The notes: generated by a model from the letters alone, not told the origin. 46,914 nt of DNA from Shackletoniella antarctica (GCA_003241845.1 QBMN01000008.1:1-46914), one strand, 5' to 3'. Positions 23,321-34,573 are shown, counted from the stretch's first letter. Translations and numbers: made by a program.

Positions 23321-24985
23321 ATGAATTTTTTGGCGTCGTGGTTTGGTAATCAAAATCGCCCCTGGGCGCGTCAGCCTTGGCGGCGGGTGACTCAGTTTGT
23401 GGGGCTGTTTGGGCTGGTGTTGGCGATCGCCCTGGGCTGCACCCCCAACAACCAGACCGCTACCGATACCCCAGGGGCGACGGATGGCCGCATTACCATC
23501 GGCACCACGCTGACGGCGCGCACCCTCGACCCCGCCGACGCCTACGAGACTTTCCCCGGCATTTTGCTCTACAACCTGGGCGATCGCCTCTACACCTACG
23601 AGCCGGGCACCACCAACCTGGTGCCCCAGCTGGCCACCGCCATGCCCACGGTCAGCGACGATAGCCTTACCTACACCATTCCCCTGCGGGACGATGTCAC
23701 CCTCCACGACGGCACCCCCTTCAACGCTGAGGTGATGGTTTTTTCAATTCAGCGGTTTATGGAAAATGGCGGTCGCCCCGCCTACCTGCTGTCTGAGAAA
23801 ATTGCCAGCGTTGAGGCCACGGCTGAGCATGAGCTGACCATCACCCTCAGCGCCCCCTTTGCCGCCTTCCCCGCCCTGCTCAGCTTTTCGGGGGTGACGC
23901 CGGTTTCGCCCGAGAGCTACGAAATCGGCACCGGCAGCTTTCAGCCCGACAGCTTTGTGGGCAGCGGCCCCTACAAGCTAGCCGCCTTCACCAGTGATTC
24001 GATCAAGCTCGACGTCAACGAAGATTACTGGGGCGAGGCCCCGGCCAACCAGGGCATTGACATTCAGATTTTCACCAGCGCCGCCAACCTCTACAACACC
24101 TTTAGAACCGGCGGCCTCGACGTGGCCTACCAAACCCTCGACCCCGAACAGGTTACCGCCCTAGAGCGCGAAGCCAGCTCCGGCGGCTGGGAGGCGATCG
24201 AGGCGGGCACCAACGTAATTAACTATATGTCGCTCAACCAGACCATCGAGCCGCTAGACGATGTGCGGGTGCGCCAGGCGATCGCCGCCATGGTCGACCG
24301 CCCGCTGATCAACGAGCGCGTCTTTCAGGGCCAGGCCGAGCCGCTCTACAGCCTGATCCCCGCCAGCTTTGACGTGTCCGAGCCGGTGTTTCAAGCGGCC
24401 TACGGCGACGGCGACTTTGAGCTGGCCCGCGAGCTGCTCACCGAGGCCGGGTTTTCTGAAACCAACCCCCTCACCGTTGAGATCTGGTACCCCTCCGCCT
24501 CGACCCCCCGCAGCATCGTCGCCAACACCCTGAAAGAATCCATCGAGAGCGCCCTACCTGGCCTAGTCACCGTCAATGTGCAAAACACCGAAGGGGCCAC
24601 GCTCTGGGAAAACGTGGGCAAAGGTATCTATCCCATCATTCTCTCTAACTGGTACCCCGACTACTACGATCCAGATACCTTTATCCAGCCCTTTTTGGGC
24701 TGCGAAAACGGCAGTGGTAGCACCTGCAAAGAGGGGCCATCCCAGGCCAACGGCTCGTTTTACTACAGCCCTGAGGCCAACGACCTAATCGCCCAGCAGC
24801 GGGCCGAACAAGACCCCGCCGTCCGGCAAGAACTGCTTAAAGACCTTCAGCAGATCATGGTCGACGACGTTCCCTACATTCCTCTATGGCAAAACAAAGA
24901 CTACGTCTTTGCCCAGGGCGACATCGATGGCGTATCGATCGAGCCGACCCAGCAGTTTTTGCTCTGGCAAATCAGTCGGGGATAG
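23321..24985 (+). CDS. ABC transporter substrate-binding lipoprotein (SBP family 5)
   Basis: A protein of about 554 residues that binds a peptide, nickel or similar solute outside the cytoplasmic membrane for an ABC importer. It has an N-terminal positive region, a hydrophobic stretch and the lipobox IALGC, so Cys40 is the lipidated first mature residue. Family 5 features follow: TLDPADAYE, then YTIPLRDDVTLHDGTPFNAEVMVFSIQRF (conserved HDGTPF), GSGPYKL, and the C-terminal VPYIPLWQNKDY. GTG 23318 is an alternative start one codon earlier. The permease gene follows after a toxin-antitoxin remnant; a second permease and the ATPases are not in the window. Confidence 0.9.
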   Translation: MNFLASWFGNQNRPWARQPWRRVTQFVGLFGLVLAIALGCTPNNQTATDTPGATDGRITIGTTLTARTLDPADAYETFPGILLYNLGDRLYTYEPGTTNLVPQLATAMPTVSDDSLTYTIPLRDDVTLHDGTPFNAEVMVFSIQRFMENGGRPAYLLSEKIASVEATAEHELTITLSAPFAAFPALLSFSGVTPVSPESYEIGTGSFQPDSFVGSGPYKLAAFTSDSIKLDVNEDYWGEAPANQGIDIQIFTSAANLYNTFRTGGLDVAYQTLDPEQVTALEREASSGGWEAIEAGTNVINYMSLNQTIEPLDDVRVRQAIAAMVDRPLINERVFQGQAEPLYSLIPASFDVSEPVFQAAYGDGDFELARELLTEAGFSETNPLTVEIWYPSASTPRSIVANTLKESIESALPGLVTVNVQNTEGATLWENVGKGIYPIILSNWYPDYYDPDTFIQPFLGCENGSGSTCKEGPSQANGSFYYSPEANDLIAQQRAEQDPAVRQELLKDLQQIMVDDVPYIPLWQNKDYVFAQGDIDGVSIEPTQQFLLWQISRG

Positions 24986-25050
24986 TCTTGCTGCTGGGGT
25001 TTTATAGTTGAGAGATGGCCTTACTCAACCCCTAACTTAGGTGTCTTGGT

Positions 25051-25275
25051 ATGGATATTGCAGCTGCGCTCAGCGAAATCAAATCCCTCAGCCTAGAGGA
25101 TCGAATCCACCTAGTGCAGGCCATTTGGGACAGCATTGCCGCTGAGCAAGTCCATCTCGACTTAACCGACGCCCAGAAACAAGAGCTGGATCGTCGCATC
25201 GATGCCTACGACACCGATGCCCAAAATGTTTTGACCTGGGAGGAGGTGAAAGCAGCGGTTAGAGAAGAGGCATGA
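25051..25275 (+). CDS. Addiction-module antitoxin (RelB/ParD-like, TIGR02574 type)
   Basis: A 74-residue protein with the typical layout of this family: SEIKSLSLEDRIHLVQAIWDSI at the N-terminus, a variable acidic middle, and a C-terminal LTWEEVKAAVRE that would wrap the toxin. It normally binds and neutralises a RelE/ParE toxin encoded directly downstream and represses its own operon. The stop overlaps a toxin-like ATG (ATGA at 25272-25275), but the toxin is gutted. This is therefore an orphan antitoxin in an ABC transporter locus. Confidence 0.85.
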   Translation: MDIAAALSEIKSLSLEDRIHLVQAIWDSIAAEQVHLDLTDAQKQELDRRIDAYDTDAQNVLTWEEVKAAVREEA

Positions 25276-25381
25276 ACTACTTCCATACGCTATTTACTAT
25301 CGCGTTGGGTCGAGTCGAGTGATTGTAACAGCTGTTTTTCATAGCCGACGCGATCCAAAATCCTGGCAAATCCGCAGCTAA
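25272..25381 (+). pseudogene. RelE/ParE-type toxin gene with most of its middle deleted
   Basis: The start ATGAACTACTTCCA encodes MNYFH, as expected for a toxin N-terminus. The frame then shifts and reads YAIYYRVGSSRVIVTAVFHS and RRDPKSWQIRS to TAA 25379-25381, the C-terminus of RelE/ParE-like toxins. About 55-60 codons between are missing. The remaining piece cannot form the toxin fold. Confidence 0.8.
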
Positions 25382-25417
25382 TTTCCTTGATCTTTCCACC
25401 TTCCTCACCCCATCCCT

Positions 25418-26446
25418 ATGTCTTCCCGCTCCGCTGCCCTGCGCTACTACATCTTTATGCGGCTGCTGCTGGCCCCGCTGATGATTTTCACCATCACCAC
25501 GGTGGTGTTTTTGCTGCTGCGGGCAACACCGGGTGACCCAGTAGATGCGCTGCTGGGGGCGCGTGCCCCAGCAGCAGCCAAAGACGCGCTCAGGGTACAG
25601 CTTGGTCTCGATCAGCCTCTCTTCGTTCAGTATTTAGCCTACCTGGGCAACCTGCTGCGGCTTGACCTGGGTACTTCCCTAGCCACTCGGGGGCAAACGG
25701 TGTGGCAAATTATTCAGGCCCACTTTCCAGCCACGGTAGAGCTGACGGTGTGCGGCATGATTGTGGCCACGGTGGTGGGGGTAGGCGTCGGTGCCCTGGC
25801 GGCCTCGCGGCCCAACTCGCCGCTCGATGCGGGTGGGCGGCTGTTTGGCATCATCACCTACGCCATTCCGATGTACTGGTTTGGCATGATTTTGCAGCTA
25901 ATTTTTGCGGTGCAGCTGCGCTGGTTTCCGATTGGCACCCGCTACCCGCTGCGGGGCACGCCCCCGGCGGGGCCGACCGGGCTTTATCTGCTCGACAGTC
26001 TGCTGGCGCTAGATTTTGGGGCCTTTGCCACCACCCTCTATCACCTGGCATTGCCTAGCCTCACCCTGGGCATTTTGATCAGCGGCGTGTTTGAGCGCAT
26101 GGTGCGGGTCAACCTCAAGCAGACCCTAGCAGCTGACTACGTGGAGGCGGCTAGGGCGCGGGGCATTCCCGAGCGGCGGATTGTCATGGTGCACGCCCTG
26201 AAGAATGCCATGATTCCGGTGATTACGATTTTGGGGCTGACCTTTGCCGCCATGCTGGGGGGCGCGGTGCTGACGGAGGTGACGTTTTCCTGGCCGGGGC
26301 TGGCAAACCGGCTCTACGAGGCGATTTCTCAGCGCGACTACCCGGTGGTGCAGGGGCTAATGGTGTTTTTTGGCATGATCGTGGCGGTGATGAGCATTGC
26401 CATCGACATTTTGAATGCCTACATTGACCCCCGCATTCGGTATTGA
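25418..26446 (+). CDS. ABC transporter permease (DppB/OppB type)
   Basis: A 342-residue inner-membrane permease with about six transmembrane segments: the N-terminal LAPLMIFTITTVVFLLL, then VELTVCGMIVATVVGVGVGAL, IITYAIPMYWFGMILQLIF, and others to the C-terminal VVQGLMVFFGMIVAVMSIAI. The family signature RATPGDP lies near residue 28. The cytoplasmic EAA loop is DYVEAARARGIPERRIVM, where the ATPase docks. It pairs with the substrate-binding lipoprotein upstream; the toxin-antitoxin remnant between them looks like a later insertion. Confidence 0.9.
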   Translation: MSSRSAALRYYIFMRLLLAPLMIFTITTVVFLLLRATPGDPVDALLGARAPAAAKDALRVQLGLDQPLFVQYLAYLGNLLRLDLGTSLATRGQTVWQIIQAHFPATVELTVCGMIVATVVGVGVGALAASRPNSPLDAGGRLFGIITYAIPMYWFGMILQLIFAVQLRWFPIGTRYPLRGTPPAGPTGLYLLDSLLALDFGAFATTLYHLALPSLTLGILISGVFERMVRVNLKQTLAADYVEAARARGIPERRIVMVHALKNAMIPVITILGLTFAAMLGGAVLTEVTFSWPGLANRLYEAISQRDYPVVQGLMVFFGMIVAVMSIAIDILNAYIDPRIRY

Positions 26447-26656
26447 GTAAGCCGCCCTCAGGACTGATGGCAAAGTCGAGTTAGACTATCCCATTAACAG
26501 TTTGCCTGGGGCAATTGCCCTATGCTGTCTTCAGCCAGCGCTGTGATCGGCCTGCTATCTATCAGCGGGGTCAGGCCAGGCCCAGCGCCCAGCTGATATA
26601 CTGAACGTCCAACCGTTACAAAAAGTAAAGCTCACGCCGGCCCGCCCACGGAGATT

Positions 26657-29350
<2,694 letters not shown>

Positions 29351-29411
29351 GGGTTGGCCAAAGCTGGGGGCGGCTAGCTGGCTCGCAACCGCCCAAAAAC
29401 CTCTATCAATA

Positions 29412-30026
29412 CTATGTCCGCTGCTCTCTCAACGCCCGGCGATAGGCTTTAACGGCCTGGGTTTGGCTGGTGCTATCGACATAACTCGCCAGCAGGGTCA
29501 TATCGAGCTGGGGCAGGCATTGACTCGTCTTTAAAGGCTGATACCCAAGGCCTCCGTCTGTCAGACCGTAGATATGCATCTGTTGGTTTTGCCAAAACCA
29601 AACTTCTTTGACTTTTAACCCCCGATAAACCTCAAGCTTATCGATGTCGCCGCTGGTGACCACTATCTCTAGGGCGAAGTCTGGTACCTCGTGCAGCTCG
29701 CCTAGGCAGTAGCATTCGTCGGGTTCTAGGCCACGGGCAGCGGCGGCTTGGCGAAAGGTGGCGGAGCCATAACCATTGAGATCTAGGTCAAGTTCTTCGG
29801 CAAAAGCTTCGATTAGGCGGGCAATGATTGTCTTGAGGCGTTCGTGCTCGGGGGAGGTGGTGATAAGTTCAAGCATGCCCTCCAGGTAAGTCATCCGCAG
29901 GGCGGGAAACTGGTTGATGAAGAGAGCTACCAAGGTATCGTACTGCTGCCAAGTCACGCCTTCTAGGACTAGTCGCTGCTCGTTGGCCGGTAGTGCTGCA
30001 GGAAGATTGATGAGTGATGCCGTCAC
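29412..30026 (-). CDS. Uma2 (DUF820) family putative endonuclease
   Basis: A 204-residue protein of the PD-(D/E)xK-like Uma2 family, greatly expanded in cyanobacteria with no settled function. The family order is visible: WQQYDTLVALF, MTYLEGMLELITTSPEHE, DLNGYGSATFRQ, LEPDECYCLGE, then PDFALEIVVTSG with the catalytic-type Asp and Glu followed by LEVYRGLKVKEVWFW containing the later Lys. It is a stand-alone gene. A triple 17-bp repeat lies just upstream of its start. Confidence 0.85.
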   Translation of the reverse strand: MTASLINLPAALPANEQRLVLEGVTWQQYDTLVALFINQFPALRMTYLEGMLELITTSPEHERLKTIIARLIEAFAEELDLDLNGYGSATFRQAAAARGLEPDECYCLGELHEVPDFALEIVVTSGDIDKLEVYRGLKVKEVWFWQNQQMHIYGLTDGGLGYQPLKTSQCLPQLDMTLLASYVDSTSQTQAVKAYRRALREQRT

Positions 30027-30047
30027 GGTGGTCTCCGTAGCCTCCTG

Positions 30048-30099
30048 TTAGCGTTTGTGGATCTTTAGCGTTTGCAGATCTTAAGCGTTTGCAGATCAC
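30048..30099. repeat. Three tandem ~17-bp repeats before a Uma2 gene
   Basis: Units read TTAGCGTTTGTGGATCT, TTAGCGTTTGCAGATCT and TAAGCGTTTGCAGATCA. They lie 20-70 bp upstream of the minus-strand Uma2 start, so they could be an operator or a replication-slippage product. Confidence 0.7.
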
Positions 30100-30288
30100 A
30101 GAATATTTTGATTGTAGCGATCTGCATTTGCCTATAGTGCTTACGCTCTGGGTGAAGATGCCGCCTGGGATACAACTGGGCTGAGTTGAATGGCGATCGC
30201 TGAAACAGCCGCTCATCTCTGTGCCCCGCCTGGGCTGAGACCCAGAGGCGACTGCTACGCTCAATCAAGCGCACTGATGTCAGCAGCC

Positions 30289-31854
30289 CTAGCCCAGCCG
30301 CTCAACCCCGGCGTTGAGCGGCGGCAGCGCCTCTCCAGAGAAAACTCGCAGCCAAACCACGAACAAAGCCCCAGGGTTTTGCGGGTAGGCGGCGGCCTCG
30401 GGCGGTAGCCAGGGGGTGCCCTGCACCGGGCTAATCAGATCGATGTGCCCCCCCATACCCTGTACCAGATCTTGCACAATGGCCAGCCCTAACCCCGTAC
30501 CCGGCAACTCGCCCTCGGCCTGCACGCCGCGAAAGTGACGGGTAAACAGCTGCGCCTGGTCGCCAGCGGGAATGCCCGCCCCCGTATCGCCGACAGCAAT
30601 GCCCTGGCACACCTGCTCTTCAAACCGCTGCACCAGCCCGGCAGTGACCCACACCAGCGAACCGGGAGAGGCATACTTAAGCGCATTGTCGAGCAGATTG
30701 TGCAGCACTTCGCCCAGGGCAGCGGGGTCAAACCAAACATCGGGCAGTGGCGTGGGGATATGGTGGGCGAGGTGCAGATCCCGCTCCTGGGCCAGGGGCA
30801 GCGTAGACTGCACCAGAGGGAGAGCTACCTCGGCGATCGCCCCCGGTTTGACGACCAGCGATCGCCCTAGCCCCGATCTCTGGGCCGGGGTGATCGTCAG
30901 GGTTTCAGTCGAGCCTTCTCTATAGTTTCGGGTGGCTAGAGCGTCGGTGGTTAGAGCGTCGGTCTCATCGGCGTCATCGGCTACCCCAGGCAGCAGTAGA
31001 CCGCTCACCGAAGGCACCGTAGGCCGGGCTGACGCCTCATCGCCCTCGGCCACCGCCGTGTCAAAATGCTCGGCTAAATCTTGTAGTCGCCGGCTTTCTC
31101 GCACAATGCCCTCGGCAATGGGGCGATTGGTGTCTTCAAGGGGCAGACGCTTGACCATGAGCTTGCCGAAGGTTTGCAGCGCCGTTAGCGGGTTGCGAAA
31201 CTGATGCAATAAGTTCTGGAAAGTTTCAGACTGATCGGACTGGTTGAGCTGGCGCTGGTTAAGCTGCCGCTGAAGCCACTGGCTGCGCTGATCCATCACG
31301 CAGGCGATCGCCAGAGTGCTAGCCACCTGCTCCGCCTGCTGATAGTCGCTGGCGGTCCAGGGGGTCAGCTGGCGGGTGCTGATCATCATGCCTAAAACCA
31401 CCCCCTCATGGGAAATCGGCAGCACTAAAGGGTAGGTCGAGGTCTCAGCGTCCACTGCCTGAGATGGGGCGTTGGTATCTATCGCTAGGGGTACTGAAAC
31501 CGGCCCATGGCCATAAGGTTCGCAGATTGGATCGGGGGGAGAGGGAAGAATTTGATCAGAGCCAGACGATGGTCGGGGCCAATCATCGGGTTGAACACCC
31601 CCCTGAGAAAAGCGCTGTGCTTTCTCCCCCATCTCCCCTTCCGCCTCCGACACAGCCGCTAACCCATCCCTTAGACCAATCCAAAGGTCAGCGGTCTCTG
31701 GATACGCCACCAGCGGCACCAGGGCCGGATTCATCGATTCTGCCGTGGTTTCAGCCAGATAAACCACGGTCGAAACCGCCCCCAAAGCCTGGGTCAGCAG
31801 GTGTACCTGGGCCTGACACAGGGCAACAAATTCGGAGCTAGGGGAGCCAATCAT
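30289..31854 (-). CDS. GAF-type sensor histidine kinase
   Basis: A 521-residue cytoplasmic sensor kinase with no membrane segment. The N-terminal ~185 residues resemble a GAF-like sensor (YPLVLPISHEGVVLGMMI). The dimerisation/phosphoacceptor box is LLHQFRNPLTALQTFGKLM with His217. A variable linker rich in D, T and S (about 265-310) follows. The ATPase domain has the N box EVLHNLLDNALKYA, G1 GDTGAGIP and G2 GTGLGLAIV. No response regulator is adjacent, so the partner is encoded elsewhere. It is divergent from the DUF3155 gene, and the spacer between them holds a good promoter for the latter. Confidence 0.9.
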   Translation of the reverse strand: MIGSPSSEFVALCQAQVHLLTQALGAVSTVVYLAETTAESMNPALVPLVAYPETADLWIGLRDGLAAVSEAEGEMGEKAQRFSQGGVQPDDWPRPSSGSDQILPSPPDPICEPYGHGPVSVPLAIDTNAPSQAVDAETSTYPLVLPISHEGVVLGMMISTRQLTPWTASDYQQAEQVASTLAIACVMDQRSQWLQRQLNQRQLNQSDQSETFQNLLHQFRNPLTALQTFGKLMVKRLPLEDTNRPIAEGIVRESRRLQDLAEHFDTAVAEGDEASARPTVPSVSGLLLPGVADDADETDALTTDALATRNYREGSTETLTITPAQRSGLGRSLVVKPGAIAEVALPLVQSTLPLAQERDLHLAHHIPTPLPDVWFDPAALGEVLHNLLDNALKYASPGSLVWVTAGLVQRFEEQVCQGIAVGDTGAGIPAGDQAQLFTRHFRGVQAEGELPGTGLGLAIVQDLVQGMGGHIDLISPVQGTPWLPPEAAAYPQNPGALFVVWLRVFSGEALPPLNAGVERLG

Positions 31855-32001
31855 GACAAGGCAGCATTAAAGTGTGACGGAAGAAAGATTAAAGTTTTGT
31901 CAATTTTTTTACAATTCTGTTCAGGCTAGCTGCCATCGAATCCCCTTGTACCCGTTGCAGGCATTGGTGTTTAGCACTTTTAGGGCAACTTTGAAGAGAA
32001 G

Positions 32002-32030
32002 TTGAAATTCTGATTTTGAGCCTATATACT
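32002..32030 (+). promoter_or_regulatory. Sigma70-type promoter for the DUF3155 gene
   Basis: TTGAAA at 32002-32007 and TATACT at 32025-32030 are separated by exactly 17 bp. Transcription would begin near 32037, giving a leader of about 60 nt with the NtcA-type palindrome just downstream of the start. Confidence 0.65.
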
Positions 32031-32049
32031 TGGCCTGGTTAACAAATTT

Positions 32050-32065
32050 TGTAACCGAAACTACA
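32050..32065. promoter_or_regulatory. NtcA-type palindrome TGTA-N8-TACA
   Basis: A perfect consensus match about 14-29 bp after the predicted transcription start of the DUF3155 gene, a position suited to repression. Part of a wider GTTAAC-AAATTTT-GTAAC symmetry. Function is unproven. Confidence 0.35.
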
Positions 32066-32097
32066 TCCAAATATCCAAAGAGAGGGAGGTAGGCAAC

Positions 32098-32424
32098 TTG
32101 GCAAGGAGACGCAAGCGTAAAAGTCGTCGTCGCTTAGAAGGCCGTCGCATTTTAGAGGCTGTTCCTCAGTATAGTATTGAGAGCGGCGATGAAAAACCCG
32201 TAACCGCAGCTCGGAATTTTATTCATTCCGAGGGCATTGCCCCCCCAGCCCTGCTGCTGGTTAAACGGAACGAGCATACCACCGACCGGTACTTTTGGGC
32301 CGAAAAGGGTCTGTTTGGTGCCCAGTACGTAGAAGAGAACCATTTTCTCTTTCCCAGTCTGCGGGTGCTGCTTGGCGAAGACGAAGAAGAGAACGCCTCA
32401 GCTTTAGAGACTCTGGCTCATTAG
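32098..32424 (+). CDS. DUF3155 protein
   Basis: A 108-residue cyanobacterial protein of unknown function. It opens with a very basic stretch (ARRRKRKSRRRLEGRR) that suggests nucleic-acid binding, then an acidic-aromatic core with RNEHTTDRYFWAEKGLF and VEENHFLFPSLRVLL. The start is TTG 32098, preceded by a strong GGAGG ribosome site; the basic N-terminus begins right there and no ATG would keep it. It has its own promoter upstream and a strong terminator downstream, so it is a single-gene unit. Confidence 0.85.
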   Translation: MARRRKRKSRRRLEGRRILEAVPQYSIESGDEKPVTAARNFIHSEGIAPPALLLVKRNEHTTDRYFWAEKGLFGAQYVEENHFLFPSLRVLLGEDEEENASALETLAH

Positions 32425-32443
32425 GTTGTTGATAGGCCTACGT

Positions 32444-32529
32444 TTTACCGGCAAGACCGATTTACCGGCAAGGCCGATAGAATAACGGCTTAACAAGTTC
32501 TAAGTAGATTAGAGTTCTAAGTAGATTAG
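32444..32529. repeat. Two different 17-bp tandem duplications
   Basis: TTTACCGGCAAGACCGA is repeated at once with one change (32444-32460, 32461-32477). AGTTCTAAGTAGATTAG is repeated exactly (32496-32512, 32513-32529). Both lie in the 3' untranslated part of the DUF3155 transcript. Confidence 0.85.
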
Positions 32530-32531
32530 AG

Positions 32532-32560
32532 AAGGCTAGCTTGCAAGCTAGCCTTTTTTT
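32532..32560 (+). terminator. Rho-independent terminator
   Basis: A perfect hairpin, AAGGCTAGCTTG paired with CAAGCTAGCCTT, running into a T-run of seven. It ends the DUF3155 transcript. Confidence 0.85.
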
Positions 32561-32797
32561 GTGCTTTATTCTGAGGTTGCGTTTATGGCTATCGCCAGAA
32601 CGGTTAGGGACTCGCTCAAAAATAGAGTACCAACGGCCACCTTGAGATAAGGAGACTTCTAGGAAACACTCTCCCAAAGTAGTAAGGTAAGACGGGCCTG
32701 ATATTGAGGCACGGCTAGAGCAAAACCCACTGTTGCCTAAGCGGGATATCCTGATTCGTCCAGCCTCAGGGTAACTTCTTTCTTAGAAATCACCTTG

Positions 32798-32988
32798 CCT
32801 ATGGCTTTTGCTTCTGCCGCAGATTTTGCTCCACCCTGCCGGCGGCGGCTGGCCCCGACCCCGTCGGGGCATTTGCACCTGGGCCACGCCAAGAGCGTTT
32901 TATCACGGTCTTCTGGTGCGGGACTCTGCGATCGCGCTTGGCAGCGGGGCCTCAGCCCAGAGCAAATTCGCAACCGGTGGATAGACTA
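32798..32988 (+). pseudogene. Remnant of a GluQRS-type glutamyl-tRNA synthetase paralog
   Basis: RRLAPTPSGHLHLGHAKS (about 32837-32890) contains the class I HIGH motif in the form used by GluRS and GluQRS. Immediately after, shifted frames give YHGLLVRDSAIALGS and then RGLSPEQIRNR, which resemble the C-terminal part of GluQRS. Roughly 200 central codons would be missing. The N-terminal identity is good; the C-terminal one is tentative. Confidence 0.5.
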
Positions 32989-33975
32989 ATGCAGCACCCC
33001 AGCCGCCACGTGTGGGATTTTTGGTATCACTTTGACCCTGAAGCCGGACTGTTTCATGTCTTTTACTTAAATGCCGATAAAGCTCTAGTTTCATCGGAGC
33101 AGCATCACTACGCGGCCTGCGTGGGCCACGCCACCACCCCAGACTTTGTTGCCATCGACTGGGGCGATCGCAGCAGCTTTAATGTCCTCAACCCTCCGGC
33201 AAAACACTGGGCAAACACCTGCCTGTGGAGCGGAGATGTGATCAAAGTCAAAAACGGCTACCTGATGTTCTACACCTCCAGAGACAGCCGCCAAGACGAT
33301 GGCCTGACCCAAAGCATCGGCGTCGCCTACGCCAGCGATTTATCGGCTAACCAGTGGCGTTTTTTTGACACCCAGCTAAAGCCAAAATTCTTTTATCAAT
33401 CTAGGGGTCTGGATGGCGATCGCACCATTCACGCCTGGCGCGATCCATTTTTGTTTCGGCGGCGAGAAAGCCAGCAGATTTTTATGCTGGTGTCAGCCAA
33501 AACCGTGAGCAGCCCGCTCGGCCAGAGTGGCGCTATTGCTTTGCTGCAAGTCGCTGATGACGGGTTTGCCCAAGCCGTGCGCGGAGAACAGGACTGGCAA
33601 TATCTCCCGCCGCTCTTAGCACCCTGTGGTTACGCTGAAATGGAGGTGCCCCAGCTCTATCAGCAGCCTGAGGGGAGCTATGAACTGGTGTTCTCCTGCT
33701 GGTCAAAACACGATTTTTCACCGCTGACGGCGGGCGGATTTCAGGGCATCACCACCGCCGGGTCTGAAAGCGGCGATCGCCTCGACCTGCCCCGATCAAA
33801 CCCGGCAATCCATACGCTGAGCCCAGAGGCTGAGGGGCTCTATGCCTGTCGTATCGTTCCTGAACTAGGCGGCGAAATCGTTGGCTTTGACATTCAGTCG
33901 GGCGGCATCCGCCGCAGCGGCATTCAAACCCACCTGGCCTCAGTAGATCGCGACTTCTCAGATCTGGCAGTTTGA
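32989..33975 (+). CDS. Five-bladed beta-propeller glycosidase-like protein (GH32/43/68 clan)
   Basis: A 328-residue protein that resembles beta-propeller glycosidases. HVWDFWYHFD at residues 7-16 carries a candidate nucleophile Asp10, AWRDPFLF contains the RDP transition-state motif, and EMEVPQLY may supply the acid-base Glu. FHVFYLNA and LMFYTSRD are typical blade strands. No signal peptide is seen, so it should act in the cytoplasm, unlike secreted levansucrases. Fructoside hydrolysis or transfer is the nearest guess, but the substrate is unknown. ATG 32989 starts just before the conserved part; the upstream frame is the GluQRS remnant. Confidence 0.65.
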   Translation: MQHPSRHVWDFWYHFDPEAGLFHVFYLNADKALVSSEQHHYAACVGHATTPDFVAIDWGDRSSFNVLNPPAKHWANTCLWSGDVIKVKNGYLMFYTSRDSRQDDGLTQSIGVAYASDLSANQWRFFDTQLKPKFFYQSRGLDGDRTIHAWRDPFLFRRRESQQIFMLVSAKTVSSPLGQSGAIALLQVADDGFAQAVRGEQDWQYLPPLLAPCGYAEMEVPQLYQQPEGSYELVFSCWSKHDFSPLTAGGFQGITTAGSESGDRLDLPRSNPAIHTLSPEAEGLYACRIVPELGGEIVGFDIQSGGIRRSGIQTHLASVDRDFSDLAV

Positions 33976-34103
33976 TTTGGCAATTTGATCTGGCAATTTA
34001 AAAACCGCCCCGCAATCTAATTAGGTTCACCCACCCTTAGCCCTGTAAAAGGGACTTCGGCCACAACCACCAGGGAGTAAACTCCCTGGCTCATAGCAAA
34101 AGT

Positions 34104-34296
34104 CTGCTAAAGCAGACTGGGGAACTCAGCTCCCAATCCTCTCCAGAGGAATGTCACTGAATTAAGGCTGGTGGGCAGTGCCCACCCTACGGCAGATCAA
34201 GGCTTCTGACGATCTGCGAGGGTTAATTTCAGCTTATGTCAGTGCCATTCTGCTAAAGCAGACTGGGGAACTCAGCTCCCAATCCTCTTCAGAGGA
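34104..34296. repeat. 47-bp direct repeats bracketing MITE copy 2
   Basis: Positions 34104-34150 and 34250-34296 match at 46 of 47 bases, beginning CTGCTAAAGCAGACTGGGGA. The unit is itself palindromic in places and resembles a common cyanobacterial spacer repeat. The length is far beyond a normal target-site duplication. Confidence 0.8.
34151..34250 (+). mobile_element. MITE-like element, copy 2
   Basis: It is 97/98 identical to the element in the permease remnant at 17000-17097, in the same orientation. It has the same imperfect terminal inverted repeats and inner palindromes, and no coding capacity. Near-identity of copies 17 kb apart implies recent movement, presumably with a transposase supplied from elsewhere. 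Confidence 0.8.
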
Positions 34297-34406
34297 TTTT
34301 TGCTTTGAGCCTGGAACTTCTAGTCCCAGGCTCAGCGGCTAAGGGATCGCACCTTTGAATTCGCTCCACCTTGCCAGGGCTAGTTCCCCCACCCACCCGC
34401 CTACTC

Positions 34407-34510
34407 ATACCAAATCCTGCTTGAATGCTCCCGGTTCAGCGGGGCGCATGCAGTGTGCCCCTACGGTTTGGCCTTTTGGGAATCTGGGGTGTGTGATTCG
34501 GATTTGGTAT
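34407..34510. mobile_element. Second MITE-like element with 11-bp inverted ends
   Basis: The ends are ATACCAAATCC (34407-34417) and its perfect complement GGATTTGGTAT (34500-34510), 82 bp apart, with no gene inside. I recall this type of end as frequent in cyanobacterial spacers. A flanking target duplication is not obvious. Confidence 0.5.
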
Positions 34511-34573
34511 CACCTACCCTCCCCCAACCGACTGTAGTAGGATCTGGACATCCCAGCGCCAGCAACCCATCTA

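Larger units (their letters stand above)
32425..32794. other. 370-bp spacer with tandem duplications and terminator
   Basis: No gene. It holds two separate 17-bp tandem duplications (32444-32477 and 32496-32529), directly followed by a strong terminator (32532-32560). The stretch 32570-32794 shows nothing recognisable. Confidence 0.6.
33976..34573. other. 598-bp repeat-filled spacer
   Basis: No gene. In order it contains a palindromic CTCCC/GGGAG-type cyanobacterial repeat, a 47-bp direct repeat (34104-34150 and 34250-34296) bracketing MITE copy 2, and a second MITE-like element at 34407-34510. Confidence 0.6.

Noticed and set aside
26580-26656. Heat-shock operator or strong promoter for clpB
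   Set aside because: TATACT near 26597 lacks a matching -35 box and no CIRCE inverted repeat is present.
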